A stretch of DNA of 64,000 nt from Chionis minor (taxonomy: Eukaryota > Chordata > Aves > Charadriiformes > Chionididae), in the NCBI GenBank assembly GCA_013398295.1, contig VZSF01003273.1:877579-941578 (forward strand). The letters are read 5' to 3'. The notes below the pieces were generated by a model. That model was not told where the DNA came from. It saw only the letters and a program-made list of their open reading frames with translations, and ran no database searches. Position 1 is the stretch's first letter. Every line of letters starts with the position of its first letter. This document shows positions 22,576 to 33,620 of this stretch, piece by piece. The position numbers and the translations under genes are program-made.

Positions 22576-22593
22576 TTTTTTTTCCCCCCCCCC
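22576..22593. repeat. T8-C10 run
   Basis: Pure T8 followed by C10. A short simple-sequence tract. Confidence 0.8.
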
Positions 22594-23060
22594 TTCTCTT
22601 AAAACAGCCCAAAGTTTTTATCAAGATGCCATTTATCAGCAGCGCTACCAGCCGCGAGCAGTAGGCATCCTGCCAATCATTTTATGGAAATAGGGAGGGA
22701 CTTTAATGTTTGGATGCCCATCTGAATCGACTCTTGTTCATGTCAGCAGATCTGATGTGAAAGCAAAGGTGCCCCTATGCAGTCTAGTTACCATCAAACC
22801 TGTAAGTGTCAGCACTTTAAAGGCAAGGAACACAATGCCGATGGTGGGCAATGTCACTGGTTTAACCTATTTCAAAGACATTAGCTCCTGCGGTCTTTTC
22901 CTGCTCCTTGTCTCTCAAGGATTAGTTATGCCCGAAGTGCACCTGCTCAGTTAATCTCTGCAAATAATTATTGAGATACCTGCTTATCACCGTCCTCCGC
23001 CCTTAAAAGTTCATCCGTTCATCTCAGCTCGTTAGTTGCGAACGTAGCCATCAGCTATCT
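22594..23060. promoter_or_regulatory. Candidate conserved non-coding element
   Basis: CpG-poor island with GCCAATCATTTTATGG, GACTTTAATGTTTGG, TCTAGTTACCATC and CAAATAATTATTGAG words. The right flank becomes GC-rich. Regulatory role inferred. Confidence 0.38.
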
Positions 23061-24600
23061 TGGTCTTTAAGCTCTGGGAACTCGCGCGGTCCTTTAAAGC
23101 AGGAGCTTTTTTGTCCTCAAAAGATGGAGCTGCTGAAGTTACCGCAGCGCTCCCGCTCTGCCTGCACCAGCCTGGGTTGCATCGGCTGCAGCTCCCGCAG
23201 CCCCGGCTCCAGGGACAAGCTCTGCACGGAGCCGCTGTCCCAGAGCAAAGCCCTCTGGGGACGAGGCAGCCTCACAAACCAGGGGTGAACAGACACAGCT
23301 GGGACCTTTCTGAGTCCCGTGGGCCCAAACCCACAGGACACGCTGCGTGACAAGCCAGGATGGCACATGGGGACTCCGGCACAGCGTGACGGGTGCTAAC
23401 AGCGGGGTAGGAGGGCTCAAGCTGTTGTGTTGCTCAAAAAAATGCAAAGGTGTCCTGTTATCCTGACTCCGCGTACGCTCTCTGGGTAATTTTCCCTTCA
23501 AGACAGCCTAAACTTTTCTGGGCTCTGCCCCTCCTGACCAAGGGGTAATTGAATGTAGGAGAACCAGCATCATTCATCTCCACGGCTGTAGGACGGGTGT
23601 TTTGGCTGAGCAGCTCCCCCGTGGGAGCGGTGTGTGGAGCTGAGCTCTCGGCTGCATCCCTTTCCCACCTTTGTCTGCCCCGGCGGCGTTTGGTTTCGGG
23701 TAAGGGGTGACGCTGGGCTCCGGCCTGGAGCCCTGTGCCCGTTGGATGCAGGAGCTTAATTCCCAGGGTCTCTGCGTGGAGAACCCGGGGGGCGGAGGAG
23801 CTGCGGCGGCTGGGGGCGATGCACGTTTCGGAAGGCAAGGCTGCATGGCGGCATGGAGGCGACGGTTCAGCACATCCTCAGGGATGTGCTTCTGCTGGAG
23901 CTGCAGGCTCTGGCTGAACACAGCTCTGCCGGGAAACGCAGCTCCAAATCCACCGCCAACAACCCGGGAAAGGGGGACTCTGTCCTGATGCACAGAAACA
24001 CCCAAACACTGAATTCTCCAGGGGGGCCGGGCCAGCGGAGAGGGGCAGAGACTGTTAGAAAGCAAAGGGGCCAGCTCTCCTCTGACGCTGCACTTCTGGG
24101 GGACCGCTAATAGACATCCCATCCTAACAGGAGGGGCTGGCTGGACTGGGCGGTGGGATGTGCTGGAACTGGGCAGCACCTCCTGGGTCACCATCTCCTC
24201 TCTCCGTGCCTCCTTCCTGCTTTGCGTTCTCCCTTTCCTCTTCAAGCTGTGCGGAATTTGGAGCAGGGGTTTCTGGCGCTGCCACGCAGTCGGCATTTCC
24301 TTCTCCCGACGGTTTCCACGACCATCTCGGGGAGGCGGGATGCTGAGCCGGGCACCGCTGCCGCCCGGGCGCAGGGCTGCGTGTGCCTCCCTGGCACCGT
24401 CCTTCTGCTCCGCAGGCGCCTCCGTCCCCTCCCTGCCCTCCATTTGCATAGCATTTCCATCAGCTGGGGAAGGTTGGGGGTTTTTTAGAGGTGACCCGAA
24501 GGGGACGGCGGTGGCGGGTGGGCAGCGGGGCAGCGCGCGGGGCAGGGGGGATGCAGGCAGCGCGGTCGGCCTCGCACGGGCACCGCCGGCATCGTGGCTG
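23061..24600. other. GC-rich DNA with a long spurious-looking open frame
   Basis: GC-rich throughout, with CpG-dense parts at 23745-23840, 24280-24370 and 24500-24600. A 349-codon open frame on the minus strand (23574-24623) is the longest in the window. It is P/A/R/S-rich, lacks any recognisable domain, and a 162-codon frame lies opposite. I do not call it a gene. Confidence 0.45.
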
Positions 24601-24990
24601 TTGACACTAGAAGTGATTAACATGGGTAGGACAGTGAGAGGGGAATAAATAACATCCTAATCTCTGGCACCATCGTTCCTTTGATGAGAACAAAAAATAT
24701 GAAGACTGAAAGATCAAAATAACTGTATTAGAGCATGAAAAGGGAAATGCTTTTTTAACCACCGCTGTTCAGATATATCTCCTTAGATCTGACATGCTGT
24801 AATATATTTGTAACACAGATATATATTAGGGGGTAAAGCTGGTGATTAATTTGCTTTACCTTTTCAGAGCATATACATAAAAACCTACATTAGCAGAATT
24901 AGCATTTTACCTGTCTTTGAAGATCTTTGCTTTGAAATGTATAAAGTCTTGTTGATTTTATGTCTCTCAGAAGAATAAGAGTCGGGGTTT
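24601..24990. promoter_or_regulatory. Candidate enhancer with TCF/LEF-like sites
   Basis: AT-rich and practically CpG-free. CCTTTGATG (24678-24686) matches the TCF/LEF consensus. CTTTGAA at 24915 and 24930 with another CTTTG at 24925 form a tight cluster. The AGATATATCT palindrome near 24772 and GGTGATTAATTTGC near 24839 add homeodomain-like words. Wnt-responsive enhancer activity is a hypothesis. Confidence 0.42.
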
Positions 24991-25375
24991 TTTCATGAAG
25001 CTTCCCCCCCTACCCTGGCCCACCTCCTCCCTGGTTCGTGTGCGCGGTGCAGGCGGCGATGCTCCGGGTTTTGTCTCTAATTACTGCATCCCCACCCTCC
25101 GGGGCATTGCTTTCGCTGCGGCCCACATTCACCCCTCTTGACTCATAATTGCTGTTGAAGCTTCTGAGACTGGAGATCAAAGTATTCATGTCATTCATGT
25201 TTCTGTCAAAGGTCTTATCGTCAAAACACCAACTATATTTCGAGAGACGTCTCCTTTTCTCAAGAGCAACAGACAAACTTGGCTTTGCTTTCCCTTTCCC
25301 CCCCTCCCCCCCCATTGCAACGTTGCTGTGTGGAAATGCAGGTGCACAGAGGAGGAAGGCAGCAAGGGGGCTGCC
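24991..25375. other. Mixed-composition unassigned DNA
   Basis: C-rich runs at 25297-25315. No gene or repeat family recognised before the CR1 junction. Confidence 0.45.
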
Positions 25376-25611
25376 CAGGCTTAGCTTAGATTTTGGGTAT
25401 TAGGGAAAAATTTCTTCACCAAAAAGGATATGGAGCATTGGAACAGGCTGCCCAGGGCAGTGGTGGAGTCACCATCCCTGGAGGTATTTCCCAGCCGGGC
25501 AGACGTGGTGCTGAGGGACATGGGTCAGGGGTGGGTTGGGAAGTGCTGGGGTGATGGTTGGACTTGATGATCTTAAAGGTCTCTTCCAGTCTGGGTGATT
25601 CTGTGATTCTA
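25376..25611 (+). mobile_element. CR1 LINE 3' fragment
   Basis: Starts within the GGTATTAGGGAAAAATTTCT region and continues through GGAACAGGCTGCCCAGGGCA, GGTATTTCCCAGCCGGGC and TTGGACTTGATGATCTTAAA to a GATTCTGTGATTCT end. About 236 bases remain, with no coding part. It shares the TTTCCCAGCCGGGCAGACG variant with the copy at 59934, so the two are the same subfamily. Confidence 0.93.
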
Positions 25612-25990
25612 CTGGGCTCCTCTGGCCATCGCCCCAGTCCTGCACCCCTGGCGATTTAGTTCCTGATTGTTAAGGAGCATCATCCCGACTAAAACAGCTA
25701 TTCCAAATTTTTTTTTATTTGTCTGACCGATGCCATCCTCCCTGCCCGAATGTGGAAGGATGCCAGACCTGGAGTTGTCTCTTGCTGTTTGCTGCCTGCA
25801 TTTTCCTTGGCTCCCCAGGAGAGCCAGGGTGGCTACTGGATCTGGCCCTCACAGCTGGGATGCAGCCGTTCCAGTTTTTCTTGCTTTCTTGCAGTTTTTC
25901 TCTGGATATTGACTCTTGGTGTGTGCACAGAGCTCCTCTGGACCAGCCTCTCTGGCCTGGCGTCGCTGTGTTTGCTTTCGCGGAGCGATT
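25612..25990. other. Mixed-composition unassigned DNA
   Basis: A T run at 25709-25718 and no other structure. Frames on + and - overlap and look spurious. Confidence 0.45.
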
Positions 25991-26110
25991 TTGACACCGA
26001 TCAAAATGTGAGATGATTAACAAAAAAAACCCCAAAACTTTATTGTTTGTTGGTTTTAATGCAGTCTTCAATTTGGATTCGGACAACTTAGCACAAATGT
26101 TAAGCTTTAT
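25991..26110. other. Short AT-rich segment
   Basis: Contains GATGATTAAC, an A8 run and TTTATTGTTTGTTGG words. Too small to call an element. Confidence 0.3.
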
Positions 26111-27640
26111 TTGTCTTGTTTTCCTCAGGATAGAGCCGGGTGGTTGAGGCTCGCAGGGATGGCCAGCAGGCAGGTAGCCCAGGGACATGCCCAGCGTGGC
26201 CAAGGGACACGCCACCCCGGGGGCTCCCCCTGCCAATACCGGCACTCCGCTGTAGCACCCTGTGGAATGCTTCCTCGCTGCTCGTAACTCCTCACCGGAG
26301 CAGCACGCACGCTCCTGCCTGCGGACTCTGGGTGCTCACCCGCACGCGTGCGCCGGTACAGCAGAGGGTGCAGGAGCCCTCAGCCTCCCGCGCTGAGTGA
26401 CGGCAAACAGCGCTGCCTTGCCGGGAAGATTTCCTTATCCAGGGACTCTGACTTTCAGTTCCCAGGCTGTGCCGCCGCCGAGCCCACCCGCTCTTTTAAA
26501 GGCTGTGGCTGCCCTGGATTTCTCCGCAGCCGTCGAGAGCGGGAAGTTCCCATGCACCTTTAAGGGGGAAAAACATCCAAGCAGCAGAGAAGGGGTGAAA
26601 GACAAAAGCTTTATTGTTTAGTAGATTTAAATACTGGGTTTGAGCTTCTATAATCAAGTCGTTTTCCTCTTGGTGAAACGGTCCTTGTCCTCCCGGCTCA
26701 CCCCACAGCAGGGCCGGGCAGAGCCAGCGCCTGTTCCGAGGGGTCCCTGGGCAGACTGGCCGTGGCCGTCCCTCCCGCCGTTCCCAGGGGGATGAATTAC
26801 CCGTCTCTGCCACCAGCCACCGCTTCTGGCACATGGCACCTTCCCCTGGAGGGAACTCGGGAGTGTGAAAGTCCGTGTCCAGACAGGTCTGCCGGGAAAA
26901 GGAGAGAAGTGCTCTGGGCACGATCCCAGCCCAGCTCCATCCCACCTCCTGGCTGGTTTTCCCGTCCCGGCCAGGCGCTCTCACATGCTCCGTGGTTGAG
27001 GTGATGCTCAGAGGTTGTCTAAACTCCTTAATCCTTTTTCTTTTTTGCTGTGTGAGAAGGTACAAACGTCTCTTACAGCCTTGAGACGCGCAGGCGCGTT
27101 GCAGCCGTGCGCCCAGGCTCTGCGCTGCTTTGCGCTCCGCGCTGCCGCTTCTTTGCTTGCGTGTTTTTATGTTCTTCAGCATTAAGTTGTTTCTGGTTGA
27201 AGGCGATCGCTTCGGACCTTCCGCACACTAATCCCAGCGGCATTTTTAGGGAAGAGGGATTGCAGCGGGGGGCCTATATTTAACGCCATGAGAAGTCCTT
27301 TCCTCTAGAAGATCACAGCAAAACCTTGAGCTCGGAGTACGCTGAGCGCGTTCGAAGGGCTGGGGAGGGACTGAGGGTTAAACGTTGCCCCGGTGCGAGC
27401 AGGTTTAGAGGCTTTTACCCTCGCCAGAGCTCCCCGGGTGCCCCGGCTGGGAGGGTGAGGGTGGGGGAGCTGAGCCGGCTGGGTGCCGGAGATTCCCCGG
27501 CCCCGGCACCCACTGACCCGGCTGGCGCGTGGGGAGAAGCAGAGCGGCACGGCTGCCCGCCCGCCGCAGCAACTTCTTGATGAGTTTCTCTCTCGGAGTC
27601 CTCAGAATTGGGAGCAGGAAAAGAACTTTATAAAATTCTC
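26111..27640. other. GC-rich unassigned DNA
   Basis: CpG-bearing through 26200-26560, 26690-27000 and 27330-27560. A 228-codon minus-strand frame (26496-27182) has no domain. A short AT-rich patch lies at 26590-26670. Confidence 0.45.
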
Positions 27641-28170
27641 CACGACCAGTCGAGCGGAACCTATTTTCTCTCACAATGCAATTAACGGCACCAACATTTA
27701 CAAAATATGATTACAAGCACTTTGGTTAAGTAGAGGAAAGTATATTAGATAGCAGCGAGGGGTTGATCTTAATGTGCATTTTTTCGAGAGACTTGCATTT
27801 TCTTTGTGCAAATAAAGAGGCCCTAAATTCTCCATAGGCACTAAAATCAATGCAGTGGAACCATGATAACAAACACAGGCTCCACTTTTTGCTACATCCC
27901 CCAATTAATTAAGCCTTTCACGGGCATGTAATTAGGAACATTAGCAAGTCATAAAATTGCCGTGAGTCTCTAAATTATGTGCTGGCCCTCAGCAATTTGT
28001 TTTTAATTCCTTTTGAAGACAATGGCACTGCGGGGTCCCATAGATCTTCATAGCAGCCTACTGTTTACTTCTTTATGGCTCTATGAAGATCTAACTGTTT
28101 TCTACTGCTCCCAGATGCACCCGCACTATTTTCTCGTGCGTTTTCATTACCTGAGTTAGATTTAAAGGGA
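27641..28170. promoter_or_regulatory. Large candidate conserved non-coding element with hairpin
   Basis: A long AT-rich, CpG-poor island. It holds GCAATTAACGGC, AAATATGATTACAAGC, CCAATTAATTAAGCC and TTACCTGAG words, and the 17-bp stem hairpin at 28041-28093. A CpG-dense patch with GC boxes follows immediately. One of the best regulatory candidates in the window. Inferred. Confidence 0.48.
28041..28093. repeat. Hairpin: 17-bp stem, 1-base bulge, 18-base loop
   Basis: The left arm (28041-28058) starts TAGATCTTCATAG and ends AGCC. The right arm (28077-28093) is its complement apart from one bulged C at 28054. The first 13 bp are perfect. The loop is 28059-28076. Chance formation in 64 kb is unlikely. 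It could be a dyad protein site or an RNA stem-loop, but it is short for a pre-miRNA. Confidence 0.7.
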
Positions 28171-28260
28171 AACGGCATCGGAGCACCCCGCGCCCGCCCC
28201 GCCAGCGCAGGGAACGGAGCGGAGGGGGAGAGGAGCGGAGCGAGGATGCTCGCCTGGAGT
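28171..28260. promoter_or_regulatory. CpG-dense patch with GC box
   Basis: CGCGCCCGCCCCGCC (28189-28203) carries Sp1-type GC boxes, followed by GGAGCGGAG-like purine repeats. It lies between two AT-rich islands. It could be a small CpG-island promoter of an unannotated transcript. No transcript evidence exists here. Confidence 0.28.
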
Positions 28261-28640
28261 CCGGGCTGCTAATCAGCCAGCAGCCACCGCCACAATTTAT
28301 GCACTTTTATGTAGACTTGTGCGAAGCTGGAGAAATAAATAAATAAATGGGAATCATTTCGGGGGAAGGTTTATTTCCCTGTTATTGTGATTTACTCCTC
28401 CTTGATGAGAGTGTCTCTTTCACGGAGGAGGCGCAGAAAAACATTTGTGCGCTCGCAGGGTCAAGAACATGAGAAAGAAGTAAATAGTGGAAGCAAATTG
28501 TTTTTCTTCCCAAATATCCTGGGTCATTTACAGCTGACGGGTCACTGTGGTAGTACCCAAACGCATGTTCTAATAGCAGGGCTGTATCCTAATGGATATA
28601 TGTAGCCAGCTGACTACTTTTTAACTGGTTTTTGGGTTTC
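28261..28640. promoter_or_regulatory. Candidate conserved non-coding element
   Basis: CpG-poor, with GCTAATCAGCC, CACAATTTATGCAC, an (AATA)4-like run at 28336-28350, TTATTGTGATTTAC and repeated GGGTCA-type half-sites near 28520-28545. Enhancer-like composition. Inferred. Confidence 0.38.
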
Positions 28641-30340
28641 GTACATCAGTCTGTTGGACAGTAGAAGGAGGTGCGGAGGTGCCCGGCGCTGCGAAGCTCT
28701 CGCTCGTGCCCCACCGTGGTCCCGTCCCGTTGTCACGGCTCAGCATCCCGGTAAAGCCAGCAGTCGCTGAGCGGGTTGGTGCTTTCCAGCCATTGCCTGT
28801 TCCCCCGAGCGCTGGAGATCTTAGTAAATTAATGCCGTTGAATCACAAAACAGGTTTAGTGGTAATGATAAGCAGAGACCGTGATAGAAGAGGTGAATTC
28901 TGGCTCGTCTTCTGGGCCAGCACAGGGAAGCCCGGAGCCTGTGGCCGTCCCCACCCCCAGACTCCGGCTGCCTTTGCACTGTCCGTCCTCCCTTCGCGCA
29001 TCCAGGCGCTTCCCTCTTCTTTTGGGCGGTAGCAAAACCTTTAGTGTTAGTGTCTTTCTCAACGCCAAGTGGAGAATGTGTCATTGCTGGGCCAGAGGAC
29101 ATGTCCAAAAGCAGCAAACCAGAAGGAAAACCATCCGCAGAATACTTCATCTTCACCGCTGCTTTCGCTGCCTGGTTAAGCTTTGTTTTGGGGCTGGAAG
29201 AAATATCAAGCCGAGCATGTTGTAATGCTGTGCTTTGCAGTAATAATGCTGGTGTAAAGCAGCAGCCGCTGGACGGAGGGTGTAGAAGTGGATTTGTCAG
29301 TATAGGCAGCGAGAGAGAAAATAGAGGGGAGGGTTTGCAGTGGGGTACACCGGAATGGCTCGGAACACCGGGATGCTTAAAGGATGCCTGAACTGCAGCA
29401 GGAGGGTAGCTCAGTAGCTCCCCTTTTGTAATCAATTTGCATTTCCGTGAAATCCTGACTCTCGTGGGATTGCAACGTCCTGCGGGGGCAGAGAGGGCCG
29501 AGCGCTTTCCCGAAGCCGCGTGCCAAGCCTGGAGGAGGGGGAGCAGCGTACGGCGGCCACCTGCTCCGTAGGCGGGATGGGATTTGTTTCTGGTCTGCTG
29601 GCTTGGGAGCTGCGCCACGTGTCATATGCTAAAATTTCAGCTTCCAAGGTAAAATGTTTTCTGTGTACCCATGGCCGCATCGTCGTGCGAGTTTACGGTA
29701 CGAAGAGGGAAGACTGCACATCTCAAATGAAAAAAAAACAACCCAAAAGCCAGACTGAGGGACCGGTCCCGTGGTCACGATACAGGCTTTTGGGTGAGGC
29801 TGGCTCCTGGCGTTGTGCCTGTGCCCTGGACATGTGTGCCCTTGGGATGTGCCTGGCACGAAGCCCCGGATAGGCGGGAGCGATGCAGTGCCGTGCTTGG
29901 CTGCTCCAGCCTACGCCTGCAGCGCACCCCGGTCCTGCCCGCTGCCCTCCTGCCCCTCGAGAACCCCCGTCCTGGCAGCGAAGGTGCCCCCGGCTCCGGC
30001 ACGGGCCCGGCTGCACCACACAGCCGAGGAGGAGGAGGAGGGCTGCGCTCCGTGCACGTGCGCTTTGCTTTATCTCTCCTCGTTTCCATCGGGGAGATGG
30101 TATCGATGACAAGGGACCACACGGTCCCTGCCTGCGCTCCGCCGAGCAGGGCAGGGGCAGATACCATCTCCGCTCGGTGATATACTGCTTTGACACCGCA
30201 GATTTATCGTGAGCCTGTTAGGAGAGAGAGGTCTGCGCTTTCCTGAGGAAAAGCCTCGCTGGGCGTGAAGCACGTGTGAGCCCTCGGCCCTGCCACCCCG
30301 GCTGCAGCCCTGCGGCCCACGCCTGCCTATAGAGAGGGGA
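28641..30340. other. GC-rich unassigned DNA
   Basis: GC-rich with CpG patches at 28680-28760, 29880-30060 and 30100-30180, and AT-richer parts near 29040-29260. The 265-codon (28821-29618) and 157-codon (29723-30196) minus-strand frames have no domain. Contains the inverted repeat at 30093-30171. Confidence 0.45.
30093..30171. repeat. Nested inverted repeat
   Basis: GGAGATGGTATC (30093-30104) is exactly complementary to GATACCATCTCC (30160-30171). Inside it, GGGACC-ACAC-GGTCCC (30113-30128) forms a second 6-bp stem. The result could fold as a branched cruciform. Neither arm alone is far beyond chance; the nesting is what stands out. Confidence 0.5.
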
Positions 30341-31020
30341 TTTGCCTTTAAACCGAATTTTTTGTCTTATTATGAGCATGGGTTTCCTTTCAATAGGTGA
30401 GAGCGACGCAACTACTAGTTTTTATGGTCGTCTTTTAAAGTTTGAGGGTGTTTGTAAGGTCTGGTGCTGACCTCCCGCAGCCAGCGGATCCCCGGCGTGC
30501 AGGGAGCCCCTGCCCCGCTCCTGGAAACCTGCCGGGGACGGGCTGGGGTGCGGGCGACCATGGAGAGAGGGTGTCCGGCTCCGGAGGGCAGGGGTCTGGG
30601 CTTTTATTTCTGAGGAAGGGCTGTAAAATTGTCTCCAGTGAGCAGAGTGCGTCCCCGCGCCTGGGAATGCCCTGGGTTTTACCCACGCGTTGCAGAAATA
30701 GGAAGAGGCAGAATCTGCGTCTTCCTGCCTCGAAATCTGGTGGGCTGAGGAAGCCTCTCCGCTAGCCTGGCACGCGGGTACGTGCGTTCAGCCGGGCGGC
30801 CACTGGTCATCCCTGCTGGGGCTTCGCTCCCACCGCGGGCGCCGGCGGCTCCGCTGGCACCAGGGCAGAGCTGGCGGTCACCGATGCCACCGCAGCCCCC
30901 ATTGCGCGCGCGGCAGAAGAGAAACAAAGGTGCGCGCGAGGCTGCTGCCCTGTCTCTGCGCGTCCGGAAACTGAAGTCGAGTTTGCCTTATTTCACGGAC
31001 GCAATCCCCCAGGATATAGG
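30341..31020. other. Mixed then GC-rich unassigned DNA
   Basis: AT-rich to about 30450, then CpG-rich, especially 30770-30980 where CGCGCG occurs. Frames are spurious. No promoter and exon pair was recognised. Confidence 0.42.
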
Positions 31021-31660
31021 GAACGGTTATTAAAAAGCCCAGAGAGCAGTGTCTAACCTTGAGTAAGTGTTTTCTTGTTGTCATCCAAAGATCTAAAGAA
31101 AATCCTGAAGAGAATACATGGTGAAGACATATATTATAGTTGGAGCTTTTTATCTCACACATGTGACTTTGCCTATCATGAACTGTACGTTTTTATTCTC
31201 ACTAGTGGGACGAAACTATATCCCACTGCAGCATATATCAAGAGGAAGAACATTGTACCTTCTTTGCATTAATATAAATAGCTGTTTAGGACCGATTCCT
31301 TGGCCAGATACTACCGTCTTACCTGTCCTTTATCTAAGATATTTGGCATGTAGCTCAAGTTTGGTTTATTTAGAGTCAGGATGCAGCGGCTTTTACATAT
31401 TAAAGGTGCATTTTAAAAGAGCATTTTCTATTCTAATTTGGGGGGAATGGAGCTCTTTAGGGCATTCAGGGAACGATGTCCATCTGATTTACATTTCCCT
31501 TGTTGGAGCGGAGCTGCGTACGCATATTAGAATGTAAATAATAGTGATGGATACATGTATCTTTAAAAGATCCATTTTCTCTTTTGACTAAGGCGTCCAG
31601 CAGAAGAGGGAGAGCGTAGATCACTTTTAGAGGTAGAAAATCAATCTTCTAAGACAATGC
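31021..31660. promoter_or_regulatory. Large AT-rich island, regulatory or unknown exon
   Basis: An AT-rich, CpG-poor block of about 600 bases. It contains CATTAATATAAATAGC, GTTTATTTAGAGTC and GAATGTAAATAATAG words. Two overlapping + frames of 65 codons (31075-31272) and 139 codons (31118-31537) are long for such AT-rich DNA, but neither has a recognisable domain. Best read as a conserved-type non-coding element, with a small chance of coding. Confidence 0.4.
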
Positions 31661-32955
31661 ACGCGACGCAGGAGCCAACCCCTCCTTTCCGAGGAGCTTG
31701 GTGCCAGGGTAAGAGGTGCAAAGCTCCCAAAGAAGTCGCGTCTGGCATCCGAGGGGGTGGTGATTTGCTGGGGGTTTCCTTCGCCTCCGCTCTCCCGGAC
31801 TCTCACCTGCTGGCATTTGGGGTGTCCACCGCAGATTTACTGGCACGTTCGGGTCTGGGGGTGAATGAGCCGCTTCTGAAGGGTCCCCACTCGTGGTTCT
31901 CTGAACTTTAGAGTGAATTCAGTGAATAGCCAGTAAAATTCAAAATTGTAATTGGGGTCATACTAAATAGCTTTTTTTTTTTTTTTTCATTCTCATGCCT
32001 TGAAGTTTTGATTTTCAGCCATCCAAAGTGTGAGAGGAACAAATTTTAAACTCAGGTATGGCAGGAAGGAAATGCAGTTTGCTCTCTGTTGTACAGGTTT
32101 GGGGAAATTGATGGCTAGACGGATTTACAAAGGAAACATGGCAAAGCTGGGACCGAATCTCTGTTTTTCAGGTCTCCTGTTCAGGGACTTAATTACCCAG
32201 GTACCTCCCAGTTCCCGAGGGCTCTGTGTGGGGAATTGGCAAGTGCAGGTTTACTTGTGCCCCATTTTGTGTGTTGCGGCTTGAGGAATTTCCTGGGCTT
32301 CTTCCGGATGTCACTACCAGCACCGTTGGAATGCTGGGATTCAGGCCTATCCCCAGACCATCGCATCCCTATCGCCGTGGGAGAGCGACGGTGAGGGAAC
32401 ATCGGAATGGACAGTTTGAGATAAGATTACCCCAAGGGAGGCTCAGCTCTGCCCTGGCTCCCCGTTCTCCCGTGTGCTCAGTAGCAGGTTCCTTCAGGGA
32501 CACAGGAATTCTGAGGATTTCTCCTTCGTATTGGAATTTCACAGGTGGCAACATGAGCCTCGTAGCAAAGCAGCTGCTGGATCGCTGTTCTTCTAGGGGG
32601 TGTTTGCGTTGTGCTCAAAGGCTTCGGTTACGCCTGCTGGCCCAAAATGGGCAGCCCAAGTTTGCTTTTCAAGTTTGCTGCTTATAAAGCTCCCAGGGGA
32701 ATGTGGGTACCCAGGGAATGCTGTGAAGGAGTTTGGGTCTGATTTCTGAGCTAGGAGGTGGCAGGTAATCCATGACTCTGCGCGAAGCCGGCGTGCCTCT
32801 CTGCATTAGTAGCGCTTCTGCTCCTGTGTCGGGTTAACCCAGAAACTCCTGCAATAAAACCTTCCCTGCTGAAGGTGATTTGTGGTGAAACCCTGAGCCT
32901 CCAGTGAACCTTCTCATTTGTCTTTGGCTAAATTCCCTCTAACTTCAGAGGTACC
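31661..32955. other. Mixed-composition unassigned DNA
   Basis: GC-moderate with an AT patch at 31915-32060 around a T16 run. Open frame 32226-32687 (+, 153 codons) has no domain. No repeats recognised. Confidence 0.42.
31972..31987. repeat. Poly(T) tract (T16)
   Basis: A pure T16 run within an AT-rich patch. Confidence 0.85.
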
Positions 32956-32982
32956 AAAAGAAAAAGAAAAAAAAAAAAAAAA
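32956..32982. repeat. A-rich tract ending in A16
   Basis: A4-G-A5-G-A16. Low-complexity sequence. No retrocopy recognised beside it. Confidence 0.8.
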
Positions 32983-33593
32983 GTGAAGTCCCTTGATCAT
33001 CACAATGAGGAAATTAAACTTCTGGGCTTAGTCCTAATTTCCCTCAGCCTTCCAGATTGTCCAGTAACGGGAGCAAAGCTCATTTCCTCCAGGATCCCCT
33101 TGTCGGCTGGTCGCTCCGAACTGGGGAAGCAGGGGAGGGGGCTGGATGTGTGAGTGATTGCCTGCAGGAAGGAGAGGTAAAGAGATGAGCCAAGATACTG
33201 GTCTTGTTTCAGAGGAGCATGAAATTAAGCAATCAGCAGTCGGGGGAAATTGGGGTTGTTTACAGCCCCAAATAAACAAACTTTCAGCTCTGGAAGGGAA
33301 GGCAGGAGCAAAGTCTAGAGATTCTTTCATCTTCTTCACCCCTGGAAGCACAACCAGTCTCCACGTGAGAAGGAGTGCTCCCAGCAGCCTCGCGCGGGTC
33401 GGGAGAACGGGTGAAGGTCTCGCTGATGCCGCTGCTTTGAAAGAATTTGTCTTCAGAACGTGCCTTTATCCACTCTCGGTCGGAAAGGACTCCGTCGATC
33501 TCCCCGTCTCCCTCTGCCTCTTCACTTGCTTCCAGGGGCTGGCGACAATTTTTTGCTCTTGTGTTCTGACACAGCCCCATGGGTACTTCTCAT
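32983..33593. other. Mixed-composition unassigned DNA
   Basis: No motif cluster or repeat. A 145-codon + frame overlaps a 98-codon - frame; both look spurious. Confidence 0.45.
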
Positions 33594-33620
33594 GAGTGTG
33601 TGTGTGTATGTGTGTGTGTA
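33594..33620. repeat. (TG)n microsatellite
   Basis: Twelve or so TG units with one TA interruption. It directly abuts the 3' end of the minus-strand CR1 at 33619. Confidence 0.85.

Noticed and set aside
28821..29618. 265-codon open frame, minus strand
   Set aside because: Composition-driven, with several overlapping + frames and no domain.
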